DNA of 8,126 nucleotides, taken from positions 1 through 8,126 of the forward strand of contig JAITAJ010000367.1 in assembly GCA_031284185.1 (NCBI GenBank), read 5' to 3'. Made by a program: the position numbers and the translations under genes. Below are positions 1 to 5,528 of this stretch, one piece after another; positions within the stretch are counted from its first letter, which is position 1; the number at the start of each line of letters is the position of its first letter. The stretch is from Accumulibacter sp. (GTDB lineage: Bacteria > Pseudomonadota > Gammaproteobacteria > Burkholderiales > Rhodocyclaceae). The notes under the pieces were generated by a model. The model made no database searches and had not been told where the DNA came from. It worked only from the letters and a program-made list of their open reading frames with translations.

Positions 1-10
1 GTCTTCTGAT
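1..10. repeat. Fragment of the repeat family at the left edge
   Basis: GTCTTCTGAT matches the CTGTCTTCTG tracts of the internal array for nine bases and abuts a run of nine C. It is too short to be certain, but it agrees with the contig ending in the same repeat on both sides. Confidence 0.4.
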
Positions 11-1058
11 CCCCCCCCCGCGGAACCGAAATCGTGGGCGGCCCGGATCGCATTTGGCCCATCCGGGCCGCCGCGGTGAAGCCTTGCGCGTGGAAACGGG
101 CCAGCACTTCGTCGGCACAGCTCGGTTCGACGGCGGCGAGCAGGCCGCCACTGGTCTGGGCGTCGGCCATGATGCGGCGCAGCCAGTCTGGAACCGCGTC
201 GGCAAAACTGACGTCGGCGCCGAAACTGTCGAGATTGCGCGCGATGGCGCCCGGGCCGATGCCTTGCCGGGCATGGCCGACGGCGGCGGGGAGCAGCGGC
301 AGACTGTCCGATTCGACCCGCGCGCCGAGCCGGGCGCCACGACACAGTTCGAGAAGATGCCCCAACAGGCCGAAGCCGGTGACGTCGGTGAGCGCATGCA
401 CACCGTCGAACGCGGCAAGCTCGGCGCCAATGGTGTTGAGCTGCGTGGCGGTATCGATCAGCTGCCGGTAAGCGTCGGCGTCGAGTACGCCCTTTTTCAT
501 CGCGCTGCCGAGAATGCCGATGCCCAACGGTTTCCCGAGGATCAATACGTCGCCGTCACGCGCCCGGCTGTTGCGCTTGACCCGCTCCGGGTGCGCCAGA
601 CCGAGCGCCACCAGACCATAGATCGGCTCCGGGGCGTCGATCGAGTGCCCGCCGGCCAGCGGAATGCCGGCCTGCTCGCAAACACTGGCGCCGCCGGCGA
701 GTATCCGCTGGATGACTTCCATCGGCAGCGCGTCGATCGGCATGCCGACGATGGACAGCGCCAGTATGGGCCGCCCACCCATGGCGTAAATGTCGGAAAG
801 GGCATTGGTCGCGGCAATGCGCCCGAAATCGAAAGGATCGTCGACGATGGGCATGAAAAAATCGGTGGTGGCGACCAGCGCCTGCGTGTCGTTCAGTCGG
901 TAGACGGCCGCGTCGTCGGCAGTCTCCGCGCCGACCAGGAGGTCGGGAAAATGCGATGTCCGGGGCAGCGCGCGGAGCATTTCGGCAAGCAGGCCCGGGG
1001 CAATCTTGCAGCCGCAGCCGCCACCGTGGGAAAACCGGGTCAGTCGAATCTCGTCCAT
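1..1058 (-). CDS. selD: Selenide, water dikinase (selenophosphate synthase), 3' end open at window edge
   Basis: SelD makes selenophosphate from selenide and ATP in the cytoplasm; this is the selenium donor for selenocysteine and for 2-selenouridine in tRNA. The translation follows the family closely: the N-terminal GGCGCK loop, with Cys15 at the catalytic cysteine and Lys18 at the conserved lysine (E. coli Cys17/Lys20); DDAAVY at 48-53; TTDFFMPIVD from 64; GGHSIDAPEP at 136-145; then DVTGFGLLGHLLE and DAQTSGGLL. The catalytic residue is Cys, so no selenocysteine is needed. The ATG at 1058 has GAGGA five bases upstream. About 350 codons are open and no stop appears before the left edge. The family is usually about 345 residues, so the protein should end about here. 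The last codons cross a run of nine C (11-19) and then sequence like the repeat family (1-10), so the true C-terminus is unknown. It is divergent from selU. Confidence 0.95.
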   Translation of the reverse strand, partial: MDEIRLTRFSHGGGCGCKIAPGLLAEMLRALPRTSHFPDLLVGAETADDAAVYRLNDTQALVATTDFFMPIVDDPFDFGRIAATNALSDIYAMGGRPILALSIVGMPIDALPMEVIQRILAGGASVCEQAGIPLAGGHSIDAPEPIYGLVALGLAHPERVKRNSRARDGDVLILGKPLGIGILGSAMKKGVLDADAYRQLIDTATQLNTIGAELAAFDGVHALTDVTGFGLLGHLLELCRGARLGARVESDSLPLLPAAVGHARQGIGPGAIARNLDSFGADVSFADAVPDWLRRIMADAQTSGGLLAAVEPSCADEVLARFHAQGFTAAARMGQMRSGPPTISVPRGGDQK

Positions 1059-1117
1059 GAATATCCTCGATTACAATCCAATTCTCGTCCCTTGCCATTA
1101 TCCTTCGTTTACCGATC
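1059..1117. promoter_or_regulatory. Divergent selD-selU intergenic region, presumed promoters
   Basis: These 59 bases separate two divergent starts and must hold the signals for at least one of them unless the promoters lie inside the genes. It is A/T-richer than its surroundings. Possible -10 boxes are TACAAT at 1072-1077 (plus) and GATAAT read on the minus strand (1097-1102), but neither has a good -35 at 16-18 bases. The selD side has a clear Shine-Dalgarno GAGGA; the selU side has none that I can see. The promoter assignment is inference. Confidence 0.3.
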
Positions 1118-2179
1118 ATGATGAACACGCTTGCCCCTCTGGCCGAGCTTGGCCGCTTCGACAGCATCGTCGACGCGCGCACGCCGCTCGAATTTGCCGA
1201 GGATCATATTCCCGGCGCGCTCAACGCTCCGGTACTGAGCAACGAGGAGCGCGTCGTCGTCGGGACGATGTACAAGCGGGTCTCGCCCTTCGAGGCCACC
1301 AGATACGGCGCGGCGCTGGTGGCCCGGAACATCGCCGCGCATCTCGAAACTTCGTTCGCCGACCGCCCGATCAACTGGAAGCCGTTGATCTATTGCTGGC
1401 GCGGCGGCAAGCGTTCGGGCGCCATGACCGCCTGGTTCCGGCTGATCGGCTGGAAGGCTTGCCAGCTCGAAGGCGGTTACAGGATTTACCGGCGGCATGT
1501 CCTGGAACGCCTGGATGCGCTGCCGGAACGGTTTTCGTTCCGGGTGCTGGCCGGATTGACCGGCAGCGGCAAGACCCGGCTGTTGCGCGCCCTGGCGGAA
1601 CGCGGCGCGCAGGTGCTCGATCTGGAGGCGCTGGCCCGGCATCGCGGCTCGCTGCTCGGCGCTCTGCCGGGCGAGGCGCAACCGAGTCAGAAAGGCTTCG
1701 ATACCCGCCTGTCGCAAGCCATCGAGGCGCTCGATCCGGCGCGTCCGGTGTTCGTCGAGGCGGAAAGCAGAAAGATCGGCCAGCTCCAGTTGCCCGACGC
1801 GCTGATGCGAAGGCTGGCCGATTCCGCGTGCATCCGCGTCGAGGCCGGGATCGATGATCGGGTGGCCTTCCTGTGCGAGGATTACGCCGCGCTGTTCGAC
1901 GCGCCGGCGCAGTTCAAGGCGCTGCTCTCGTGCCTCGTCGGCCAGCACGGGCATCGAATCGTCAGCCGCTGGCATGACTTGGTCGACGCGAACGCCAGGG
2001 CGGAACTGTTCCACGATCTGATCGAGCGGCATTACGATCCGGCCTACCGGCGCAGCAGCCACGGCCTGTTCCGCGAACTGCCGCGGGCGCGTCCGTTCGC
2101 CTTTCGCCCGAACGCCGGCGATCTGAGCAGGGAGGCGGCGAGACTGCTGGCGCAGTTGGAGGCGGAAGGCGAAGGCTGA
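1118..2179 (+). CDS. selU: tRNA 2-selenouridine synthase (rhodanese domain plus P-loop)
   Basis: SelU (MnmH, YbbB) replaces sulfur of 2-thiouridine at the wobble position of certain tRNAs with selenium, via a geranylated intermediate, using selenophosphate. The 353-residue length is usual. Residues 1-130 are a rhodanese domain (VDARTPLEFAEDHIPGALN near 18) with the active-site loop CWRGGKRS at 93-100, Cys93 being the catalytic cysteine. A Walker A motif GLTGSGKT lies at 146-153 in the C-terminal half, followed by the family-typical QKGFDT, EAESRKIG and SRWHDLVD segments. Two ATG codons lie in tandem (1118 and 1121); I use the first, and no good ribosome binding site separates them. The neighbour selD makes its selenium substrate, so the pair forms a tRNA-selenation unit. 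No selA, selB or selC is visible here, so the window does not show whether selenocysteine is also made. Confidence 0.95.
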   Translation: MMNTLAPLAELGRFDSIVDARTPLEFAEDHIPGALNAPVLSNEERVVVGTMYKRVSPFEATRYGAALVARNIAAHLETSFADRPINWKPLIYCWRGGKRSGAMTAWFRLIGWKACQLEGGYRIYRRHVLERLDALPERFSFRVLAGLTGSGKTRLLRALAERGAQVLDLEALARHRGSLLGALPGEAQPSQKGFDTRLSQAIEALDPARPVFVEAESRKIGQLQLPDALMRRLADSACIRVEAGIDDRVAFLCEDYAALFDAPAQFKALLSCLVGQHGHRIVSRWHDLVDANARAELFHDLIERHYDPAYRRSSHGLFRELPRARPFAFRPNAGDLSREAARLLAQLEAEGEG

Positions 2180-2600
2180 CACGCGGCAGGGCCGGTGGAT
2201 TTGCGGTATCGTGCGAGCCTGACCGAGAGCTTCTCCAGCAAGAAATCAGCGACGGGCGTTCATGCCCGTCGCTCAAGACGAACCTGGAAGGGGTTTCGAC
2301 CTTCGCGCTGTCCTGACGGCTGATGGGGGGGGTTACAACCGGGTGTGGGTTTTACGATGAAAGTCGCGCGGCCGCGCGGCCTCGACCGCGACGTGCCGGC
2401 AGGCGTGATCCGGAGCGATACGGGGCGCCCGCGCGTTCGGGGACTGGCGAGCCGCTTGCCGGACCGGGCAAGGAGCCTGACGGTGGGAGGAATCGGCATT
2501 CCCGGCGTCGTGGCCTTCGGCGCTTTCCCGGGGGGGGCGGCCGTATTCGGCGGATCGTCCGCGCTCGTTTCGCGCCGCCGGTCGGCGGGCGGGTGAGGGG
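2180..2600. other. GC-rich gap between selU and permease; possible small ORF 2357-2596
   Basis: No recognisable gene. One plus-strand frame from an ATG at 2357 to a TGA at 2594-2596 (79 residues) shows third positions about 84% G+C, first about 76% and second about 67%. This is the order expected of coding DNA here, and it stops just before the permease start. The product is rich in Arg, Gly and Val with a glycine-rich hydrophobic stretch near its end, has no motif I know, and lacks a convincing ribosome binding site. It may be chance, a remnant, or a leader. Two runs of eight G (2325-2332, 2530-2537) make indels likely. A perfect hairpin lies at 2248-2273 and is listed separately. Confidence 0.4.
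2248..2273. terminator. Perfect 10-bp hairpin downstream of selU
   Basis: AGCGACGGGC pairs with GCCCGTCGCT around a six-base loop, 69 bases after the selU stop. The stem is strong, but no T-run follows on the plus strand, so it is not a standard intrinsic terminator for selU. On the minus strand it is followed by a modest T-rich stretch. It may protect the selU mRNA 3' end or assist termination; the role is inferred only from position. Confidence 0.4.
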
Positions 2601-2603
2601 GTG

Positions 2604-3485
2604 ATGTTCCCTCGTATCGTCTCCATCGTTTTCCCGTTGTTCGCCGTGGTAATGGCGGGTTTCTTCTATGCCCGCAAGCGTGACCCGGACATGGCGGCGG
2701 CCAATCGCATGAACATCGAGATTTTTCTGCCGGCGCTGATTTTCACCGCGCTGGCCGGAAAGTCGTTCGATCTGGCCGGCAATCTCCCGATCGCGCTTGG
2801 CGCCGCCGTGGTCATCCTCGGTTCGGGTCTGCTCGCCTGGCCGCTGGCCCGGCGCCTGGGCATCGAGCCGCGGGCGCTGGTATCGACGGCCATGTTCAAC
2901 AATGCTGGCAACATGGGGCTGCCGCTGATGCTGTTCACCTTTGGCGATCCGGCGCTCGGCGCGGCTGTCGTGCTGATGCTCGTCCTGACCACCTTGCAGT
3001 TCGTCATGTCGCCCTGGCTGCTGGGCGGGAAGTTTTCCCTGGGGGCGCTCTGGCGTGAACCGTTCCTGTTGGCGGCCTCGCTCGGCGTCGCGGTGAGTCT
3101 TGCCGGCGTGGCCCCGTGGCCTCCCGTGTTATCCGCCTGCAAGCTGCTGGCCGACATTTCGCTCGGCCTGATGATTTTTTCGCTCGGCGCGCGTCTGGCG
3201 TCGGCGCGGGTAGGCGCGATGTTCGGAATCGGCATCGCCGGCGCCATCGTCACGCCGGTCACCGGGATGTTCATGGCCTGGCTATTCGGGACGCTGGCCG
3301 ACCTGAGCAAGCCGGACATGGACGTCCTGTTCCTGTTCGGCGCCCTGCCGCCGGCGGTATCGTGTTTCATCTTCGCCGACCGCTACCGCTGCGCGCCCGA
3401 CCAGGTGGCGGCGATCGTCATGATCGGCAACGCCTCGGCGCTGTTCTTCATTCCCCTTGCGCTGACCTTGTGTTTCAGAGGATAA
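2604..3485 (+). CDS. AEC-family membrane permease (auxin efflux carrier type)
   Basis: This is an inner-membrane protein of about 293 residues with roughly ten hydrophobic helices (near 4-22, 38-53, 63-82, 92-112, 120-138, 150-168, 175-196, 204-230, 237-258, 268-290) in two halves, typical of the AEC / bile-acid-sodium-symporter fold. The motif FNNAGNMGLPL at 98-108 (unwound crossing helix) and the PPAVSCFIFADRY segment near 249-261 are family hallmarks. Relatives export or import small organic acids such as malonate or malate; the substrate cannot be told from sequence. GAGGGG at 2595-2600 precedes a GTG (2601) and an ATG (2604); I prefer the ATG, though spacing is short. The last residues, Phe-Arg-Gly, and the TAA stop are encoded by the first unit of the downstream repeat (3474-3486), so the original C-terminus has probably been replaced. 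The gene is convergent with yacG. Confidence 0.88.
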   Translation: MFPRIVSIVFPLFAVVMAGFFYARKRDPDMAAANRMNIEIFLPALIFTALAGKSFDLAGNLPIALGAAVVILGSGLLAWPLARRLGIEPRALVSTAMFNNAGNMGLPLMLFTFGDPALGAAVVLMLVLTTLQFVMSPWLLGGKFSLGALWREPFLLAASLGVAVSLAGVAPWPPVLSACKLLADISLGLMIFSLGARLASARVGAMFGIGIAGAIVTPVTGMFMAWLFGTLADLSKPDMDVLFLFGALPPAVSCFIFADRYRCAPDQVAAIVMIGNASALFFIPLALTLCFRG

Positions 3486-3548
3486 GGGGTTCAGAGGACA
3501 GAGGTTCAGAGGACAGGGGTTTCAGAGGACAGAAGACAGATAAATTTG

Positions 3549-3563
3549 CGGCGCTTCGCGCCG
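3549..3563. repeat. GC hairpin of repeat module 1
   Basis: CGGCGC and GCGCCG pair around a TTC loop. In the two inverted modules the same six-base-pair stem is kept while the loop becomes TGTC (read in this orientation). A conserved stem with a changed loop is what is expected if the fold matters. Confidence 0.7.
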
Positions 3564-3575
3564 GGTAAAAGAGGA

Positions 3576-3595
3576 AAAACCGAGCGCTCGGTTTT
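3576..3595. terminator. Perfect palindrome, likely bidirectional terminator
   Basis: AAAACCGAGCGCTCGGTTTT is its own reverse complement. As RNA it can fold into a CCGA/TCGG stem with A/U flanks and a GCGC loop, followed by a U-run on either strand. It lies about 90 bases past the permease stop and about 190 bases past the yacG stop, between convergent genes, as expected for a shared intrinsic terminator. The U-run has only four residues before C, so strength is uncertain. Confidence 0.5.
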
Positions 3596-3626
3596 CTGTC
3601 TTCTGTCCCCTATCTTCTGTCCTCTG

Positions 3627-3646
3627 AAACCCGAGCGTCCGGTTTT
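3627..3646. repeat. Degenerate A/T-flanked palindrome, module 2
   Basis: This is a copy of the 3576-3595 palindrome with changes in one arm (GTCC instead of GCTC and a C in the left A-run), so the stem is weakened. It lies in the inverted module with the GC hairpin at 3658-3673. Confidence 0.6.
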
Positions 3647-3657
3647 CCCATCACCCC

Positions 3658-3673
3658 CGGCGCGACAGCGCCG
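3658..3673. repeat. GC hairpin of repeat module 2
   Basis: CGGCGC and GCGCCG pair around a GACA loop. It is identical to the hairpin at 3748-3763 and is the inverted counterpart of 3549-3563. Confidence 0.7.
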
Positions 3674-3715
3674 CAAGCTCATCTGTCTTCTGTCTTCTCA
3701 AACCTCTGTCCTCTG

Positions 3716-3735
3716 AAACCCGAGCGCTCGGTTTT
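3716..3735. terminator. A/T-flanked palindrome, module 3, possible yacG terminator
   Basis: Near-perfect palindrome with one mismatch in the outer A/T flank; the CCGAGCGCTCGG core is intact. Read on the minus strand it lies about 50 bases beyond the yacG stop and could end the zapD-yacG transcript. The function is inferred from structure and place. Confidence 0.4.
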
Positions 3736-3747
3736 CTGTCTTCTGGA

Positions 3748-3763
3748 CGGCGCGACAGCGCCG
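3748..3763. repeat. GC hairpin of repeat module 3
   Basis: The same six-base stem and GACA loop as 3658-3673, with the following CGCAAACTCATCTGTCTTC differing from the module 2 copy at a single base. This points to recent tandem duplication of the module. Confidence 0.7.
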
Positions 3764-3786
3764 CAAACTCATCTGTCTTCTGTCCC

Positions 3787-3972
3787 CTATCCTCTGTCCT
3801 CTGAAACTGTCTTCTTTTCTTGTGCCGGCACGCGGTAGGCTTCGGACGACCAGGCGCCGAGATCGATCAGCTTGCAGCGTTCGGAACAGAAAGGCCGGTA
3901 TGGGTTTCCCGGATTCCACGGCGCTTCGCTCCCGCATTGCGGACAACGAACCTTGGTTACTTTCACTACCAT
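3787..3972 (-). CDS. yacG: DNA gyrase inhibitor YacG, zinc-ribbon protein with repeat-derived tail
   Basis: YacG is a small zinc protein that in E. coli binds GyrB and inhibits gyrase. Four cysteines in the pattern CPQC (10, 13) and CSERC (29, 33) form the zinc site, with the family signature NPYRPFCSERCKLIDLGAW. The ATG at 3972 has GGGA seven bases upstream and gives 61 residues; an in-frame TTG six bases further up is less likely. The residues after AQEKK (Thr-Val-Ser-Glu-Asp-Arg-Gly) and the TAG stop are read from the repeat array, so the native C-terminal tail has been lost or replaced. The zinc fold is complete, so activity is probably kept, though the tail contacts GyrB in the E. coli complex. 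It lies 33 bases after zapD on the same strand, the usual order. Confidence 0.9.
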   Translation of the reverse strand: MVVKVTKVRCPQCGSEAPWNPGNPYRPFCSERCKLIDLGAWSSEAYRVPAQEKKTVSEDRG

Positions 3973-4005
3973 CGCCAATTCCCGAACAGGACGAACGACA
4001 AGGGA

Positions 4006-4767
4006 CTACAGATTACAGAAAACGATGTCGAACGGAATGTCCGGCGCGGTGTCCGGCTGGCGCTGGCGCGATCCGGTGTCCTGACGGACGAAACGGATGT
4101 TCAGCGCGTATTTGTTGGCGCTGATTTCCGGGACGAACGGCAACTGCTTCTCGAGCGAGACACGCACCATCTGCGAGGTGCCGCCGCTGAGCATCAACTG
4201 GAAGGAACCCCCACGGGCGAGCTGATGCTCGCCCGCGCCGCTGGCGCGCAACAGGCGCAGCACGATCGTCAGGCCATCACGCAGCGGCAACAGGGGCTGA
4301 AGCCATTCCCGCATCGTTTTCTGACGCACGGCGACATCCTGATGCAGCCAGTAGTGATACGACGGCAGATCGAATTCGCAGACCCCGCCGGGAATGACGG
4401 CACGACTCTTGATGGACATCAACCATTCGTTCTCGCGCAGGTATTGCCCGATCTTCCCGGTCATGGCCAGTAGCGCCGCGGATGATTGCTCGATTTCATA
4501 GAGCGCGGCGGAAAGCGCCTCTTCCGATATCTCGGGATTGTTGCGAAATGCCAGAAGCGACTGCCGCTGACGCTCAAGCTCCTGGATCAGGTCCATTTTC
4601 AGATCGGCGCGACCGGCCACTTCGAGTATCTCGAACAGTGACAGCAACATCACATGATGCTCGCGCTGCCCTTGCTGCTTGACGAAATAGGCGGCCTTCT
4701 CGAACAGATCCTCCAGACGCAAAAGCGCCCTGACACGCTCGTTGAAAGGATATTCGTAGGTAATCAC
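4006..4767 (-). CDS. zapD: Cell division protein ZapD (FtsZ-bundling)
   Basis: ZapD (YacF) is a cytoplasmic protein that binds the FtsZ C-terminal tail and crosslinks filaments at the Z-ring. The 253-residue product has the family form: an N-terminal helical domain (YEYPFNERVRALLRLEDLF at about 4-22, then two long helices to about 110) and a C-terminal beta-rich domain with CEFDLPSYHYWL (about 128-139), WLQPLLPLRDGLTIVLRLLR and the LPFVPEISANKYALNIRF strand. The start is GTG at 4767, the only suitable codon just before the conserved N-terminus; the ribosome binding site is weak. It is preceded by 134 non-coding bases with a plausible promoter and followed 33 bases later by yacG. ZapD occurs in beta- and gammaproteobacteria, which supports the taxonomic call. 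Confidence 0.93.
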   Translation of the reverse strand: MITYEYPFNERVRALLRLEDLFEKAAYFVKQQGQREHHVMLLSLFEILEVAGRADLKMDLIQELERQRQSLLAFRNNPEISEEALSAALYEIEQSSAALLAMTGKIGQYLRENEWLMSIKSRAVIPGGVCEFDLPSYHYWLHQDVAVRQKTMREWLQPLLPLRDGLTIVLRLLRASGAGEHQLARGGSFQLMLSGGTSQMVRVSLEKQLPFVPEISANKYALNIRFVRQDTGSRQRQPDTAPDIPFDIVFCNL

Positions 4768-4805
4768 GTTGCCGCCGATAGGCCGATCAAGATGGAATTT
4801 TCCGC

Positions 4806-4834
4806 ATTTTGCAGCTTTTACGGATAAATCTCAA
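4806..4834 (-). promoter_or_regulatory. Putative sigma-70 promoter for zapD-yacG
   Basis: On the minus strand TTGAGA (4829-4834, five of six consensus bases) is 17 bases from CAAAAT (4806-4811, four of six). This lies in the A/T-rich part of the coaE-zapD gap, about 40 bases upstream of the zapD start. It would let zapD-yacG be transcribed apart from coaE. Sequence match only. Confidence 0.4.
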
Positions 4835-4880
4835 TGCTTCCCGCGAAACCGCTCGGCACGACATCGCGCGTGAAGCGGCG

Positions 4881-4903
4881 GACTCGGGAGACATGCCCGA
4901 TTC
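4881..4903 (-). terminator. Hairpin overlapping the coaE stop
   Basis: GACTCGGG pairs with CCCGATTC (seven of eight pairs) around a seven-base loop, reaching into the coaE TGA. No U-run follows, so it is at most a weak or Rho-assisted attenuator, or an mRNA processing structure between coaE and zapD. Confidence 0.25.
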
Positions 4904-5528
4904 AGGCACGCCCCGAAACATGGAGACTCCCGCCGAGTTCGACGTAATATCGATGCAGGGCCAGGACCCCTTCGCGCAGTTCATCGCGCGCGCCGGTATT
5001 GGACAGAACGTCGTCCGCGACCGCCAGACGTTCCGCCCGGCTCGCCTGAGCGGCCATGATGCCGCGTACCTCTTTCTCGCTCAACGCGCTGCGCGCCATG
5101 ACACGCGCCACTTGCCGCGCCTCGTCGCAATCGACCACGAGGATTCGGTCGACGCGCTCGCGGCAGACGCCGGATTCGAGCAGCAGCGGAACGACGAGCA
5201 GCACATACGGCGCGCGCGCGGCGCGTCGGCAACGCGCCGCGCTTTCGTCACGGATCAGCGGATGCAGGATGGCTTCGAGGCGTCTGCGCCCGGCCGGATC
5301 GGAAAAACAGAGCCGCCGCATGGCGGCGCGGTCGAGGCTGCCGTCCTTCGACACCACCGCGCCGCCAAACGCGCCGATGATCATGGGCATGGCGATGCCT
5401 CGCGCCGATGTCAGCTCATGCGCGATCGCGTCGGTATCGACGATCGCCGCGCCCAGTTCGGCAAAGAGATCGGCAACGGTCGTCTTGCCGCTGCCGATGC
5501 CGCCGGTCAGCCCGACGAGCAGGCTCAT
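4902..5528 (-). CDS. coaE: Dephospho-CoA kinase
   Basis: CoaE phosphorylates the ribose 3'-hydroxyl of dephospho-CoA with ATP, the last step of CoA synthesis, in the cytoplasm. The 208-residue protein has the P-loop GGIGSGKT at 9-16, the conserved DTD at 31-33, ILHPLIR at 87-93 and LLVVPLLLESG in the middle, then the regular lid and C-terminal helices. The length is normal. The ATG at 5528 overlaps the upstream SPOR gene stop as TGATG, so it is probably translated by re-initiation. The frame stays open upstream over the SPOR gene, but everything before this ATG is antiparallel noise. The gene usually follows pilD; here it follows a SPOR gene and coaX, which catalyses the first step of the same pathway. 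Confidence 0.96.
   Translation of the reverse strand: MSLLVGLTGGIGSGKTTVADLFAELGAAIVDTDAIAHELTSARGIAMPMIIGAFGGAVVSKDGSLDRAAMRRLCFSDPAGRRRLEAILHPLIRDESAARCRRAARAPYVLLVVPLLLESGVCRERVDRILVVDCDEARQVARVMARSALSEKEVRGIMAAQASRAERLAVADDVLSNTGARDELREGVLALHRYYVELGGSLHVSGRA

Larger units (their letters stand above)
3474..3812. repeat. Composite repeat array: purine-rich units plus paired hairpins, three modules
   Basis: This fills the whole gap between two convergent genes. The left part has four direct copies of a 12-base unit TTCAGAGGACAG (3474 variant, 3490, 3505, 3521) with AAGACAG variants. Next come a GC hairpin (3549-3563) and an A/T-flanked palindrome (3576-3595). The same elements then appear in opposite orientation twice: palindrome 3627-3646 with GC hairpin 3658-3673, and palindrome 3716-3735 with GC hairpin 3748-3763. 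CTGTCCTCTGAAAC recurs at 3617, 3706 and 3794, a period of 88-89 bases. Hairpin centres are 29-30 bases apart in all three modules. One strand is almost all purine in the unit tracts. No transposase or ORF of its own. It resembles REP/BIME-type intergenic repeats in organisation, but I do not recognise a named family. It probably arose by insertion plus tandem duplication. Confidence 0.85.

Noticed and set aside
54..1121. Long plus-strand open frame (355 codons) opposite selD
   Set aside because: It is antisense to a well-conserved SelD; the product has no family features, and long antisense frames are expected at this G+C.
1109..2182. Long minus-strand open frame opposite selU
   Set aside because: It mirrors the SelU codons; SelU has the CWRGG and P-loop motifs and this one has none.
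3116..3568. Plus-strand frame inside the permease running into the repeat
   Set aside because: Arg-rich shadow of the permease followed by repeat-coded residues; no start signal and no family.
3474..3812. CRISPR array
   Set aside because: The repeat units are short and variable, the intervening sequences are themselves repeated, one module is inverted, and no cas gene is near.
3474..3812. Insertion sequence
   Set aside because: No transposase and no clear target-site duplication; a non-autonomous repeat fits better.
3698..3946. Minus-strand frame joining repeat and yacG region
   Set aside because: Out of frame with the conserved YacG cysteines; an artefact of the repeat.
3973..3978. TTG start giving a 63-residue YacG
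   Set aside because: The ATG at 3972 has a suitable GGGA site and fits family length.
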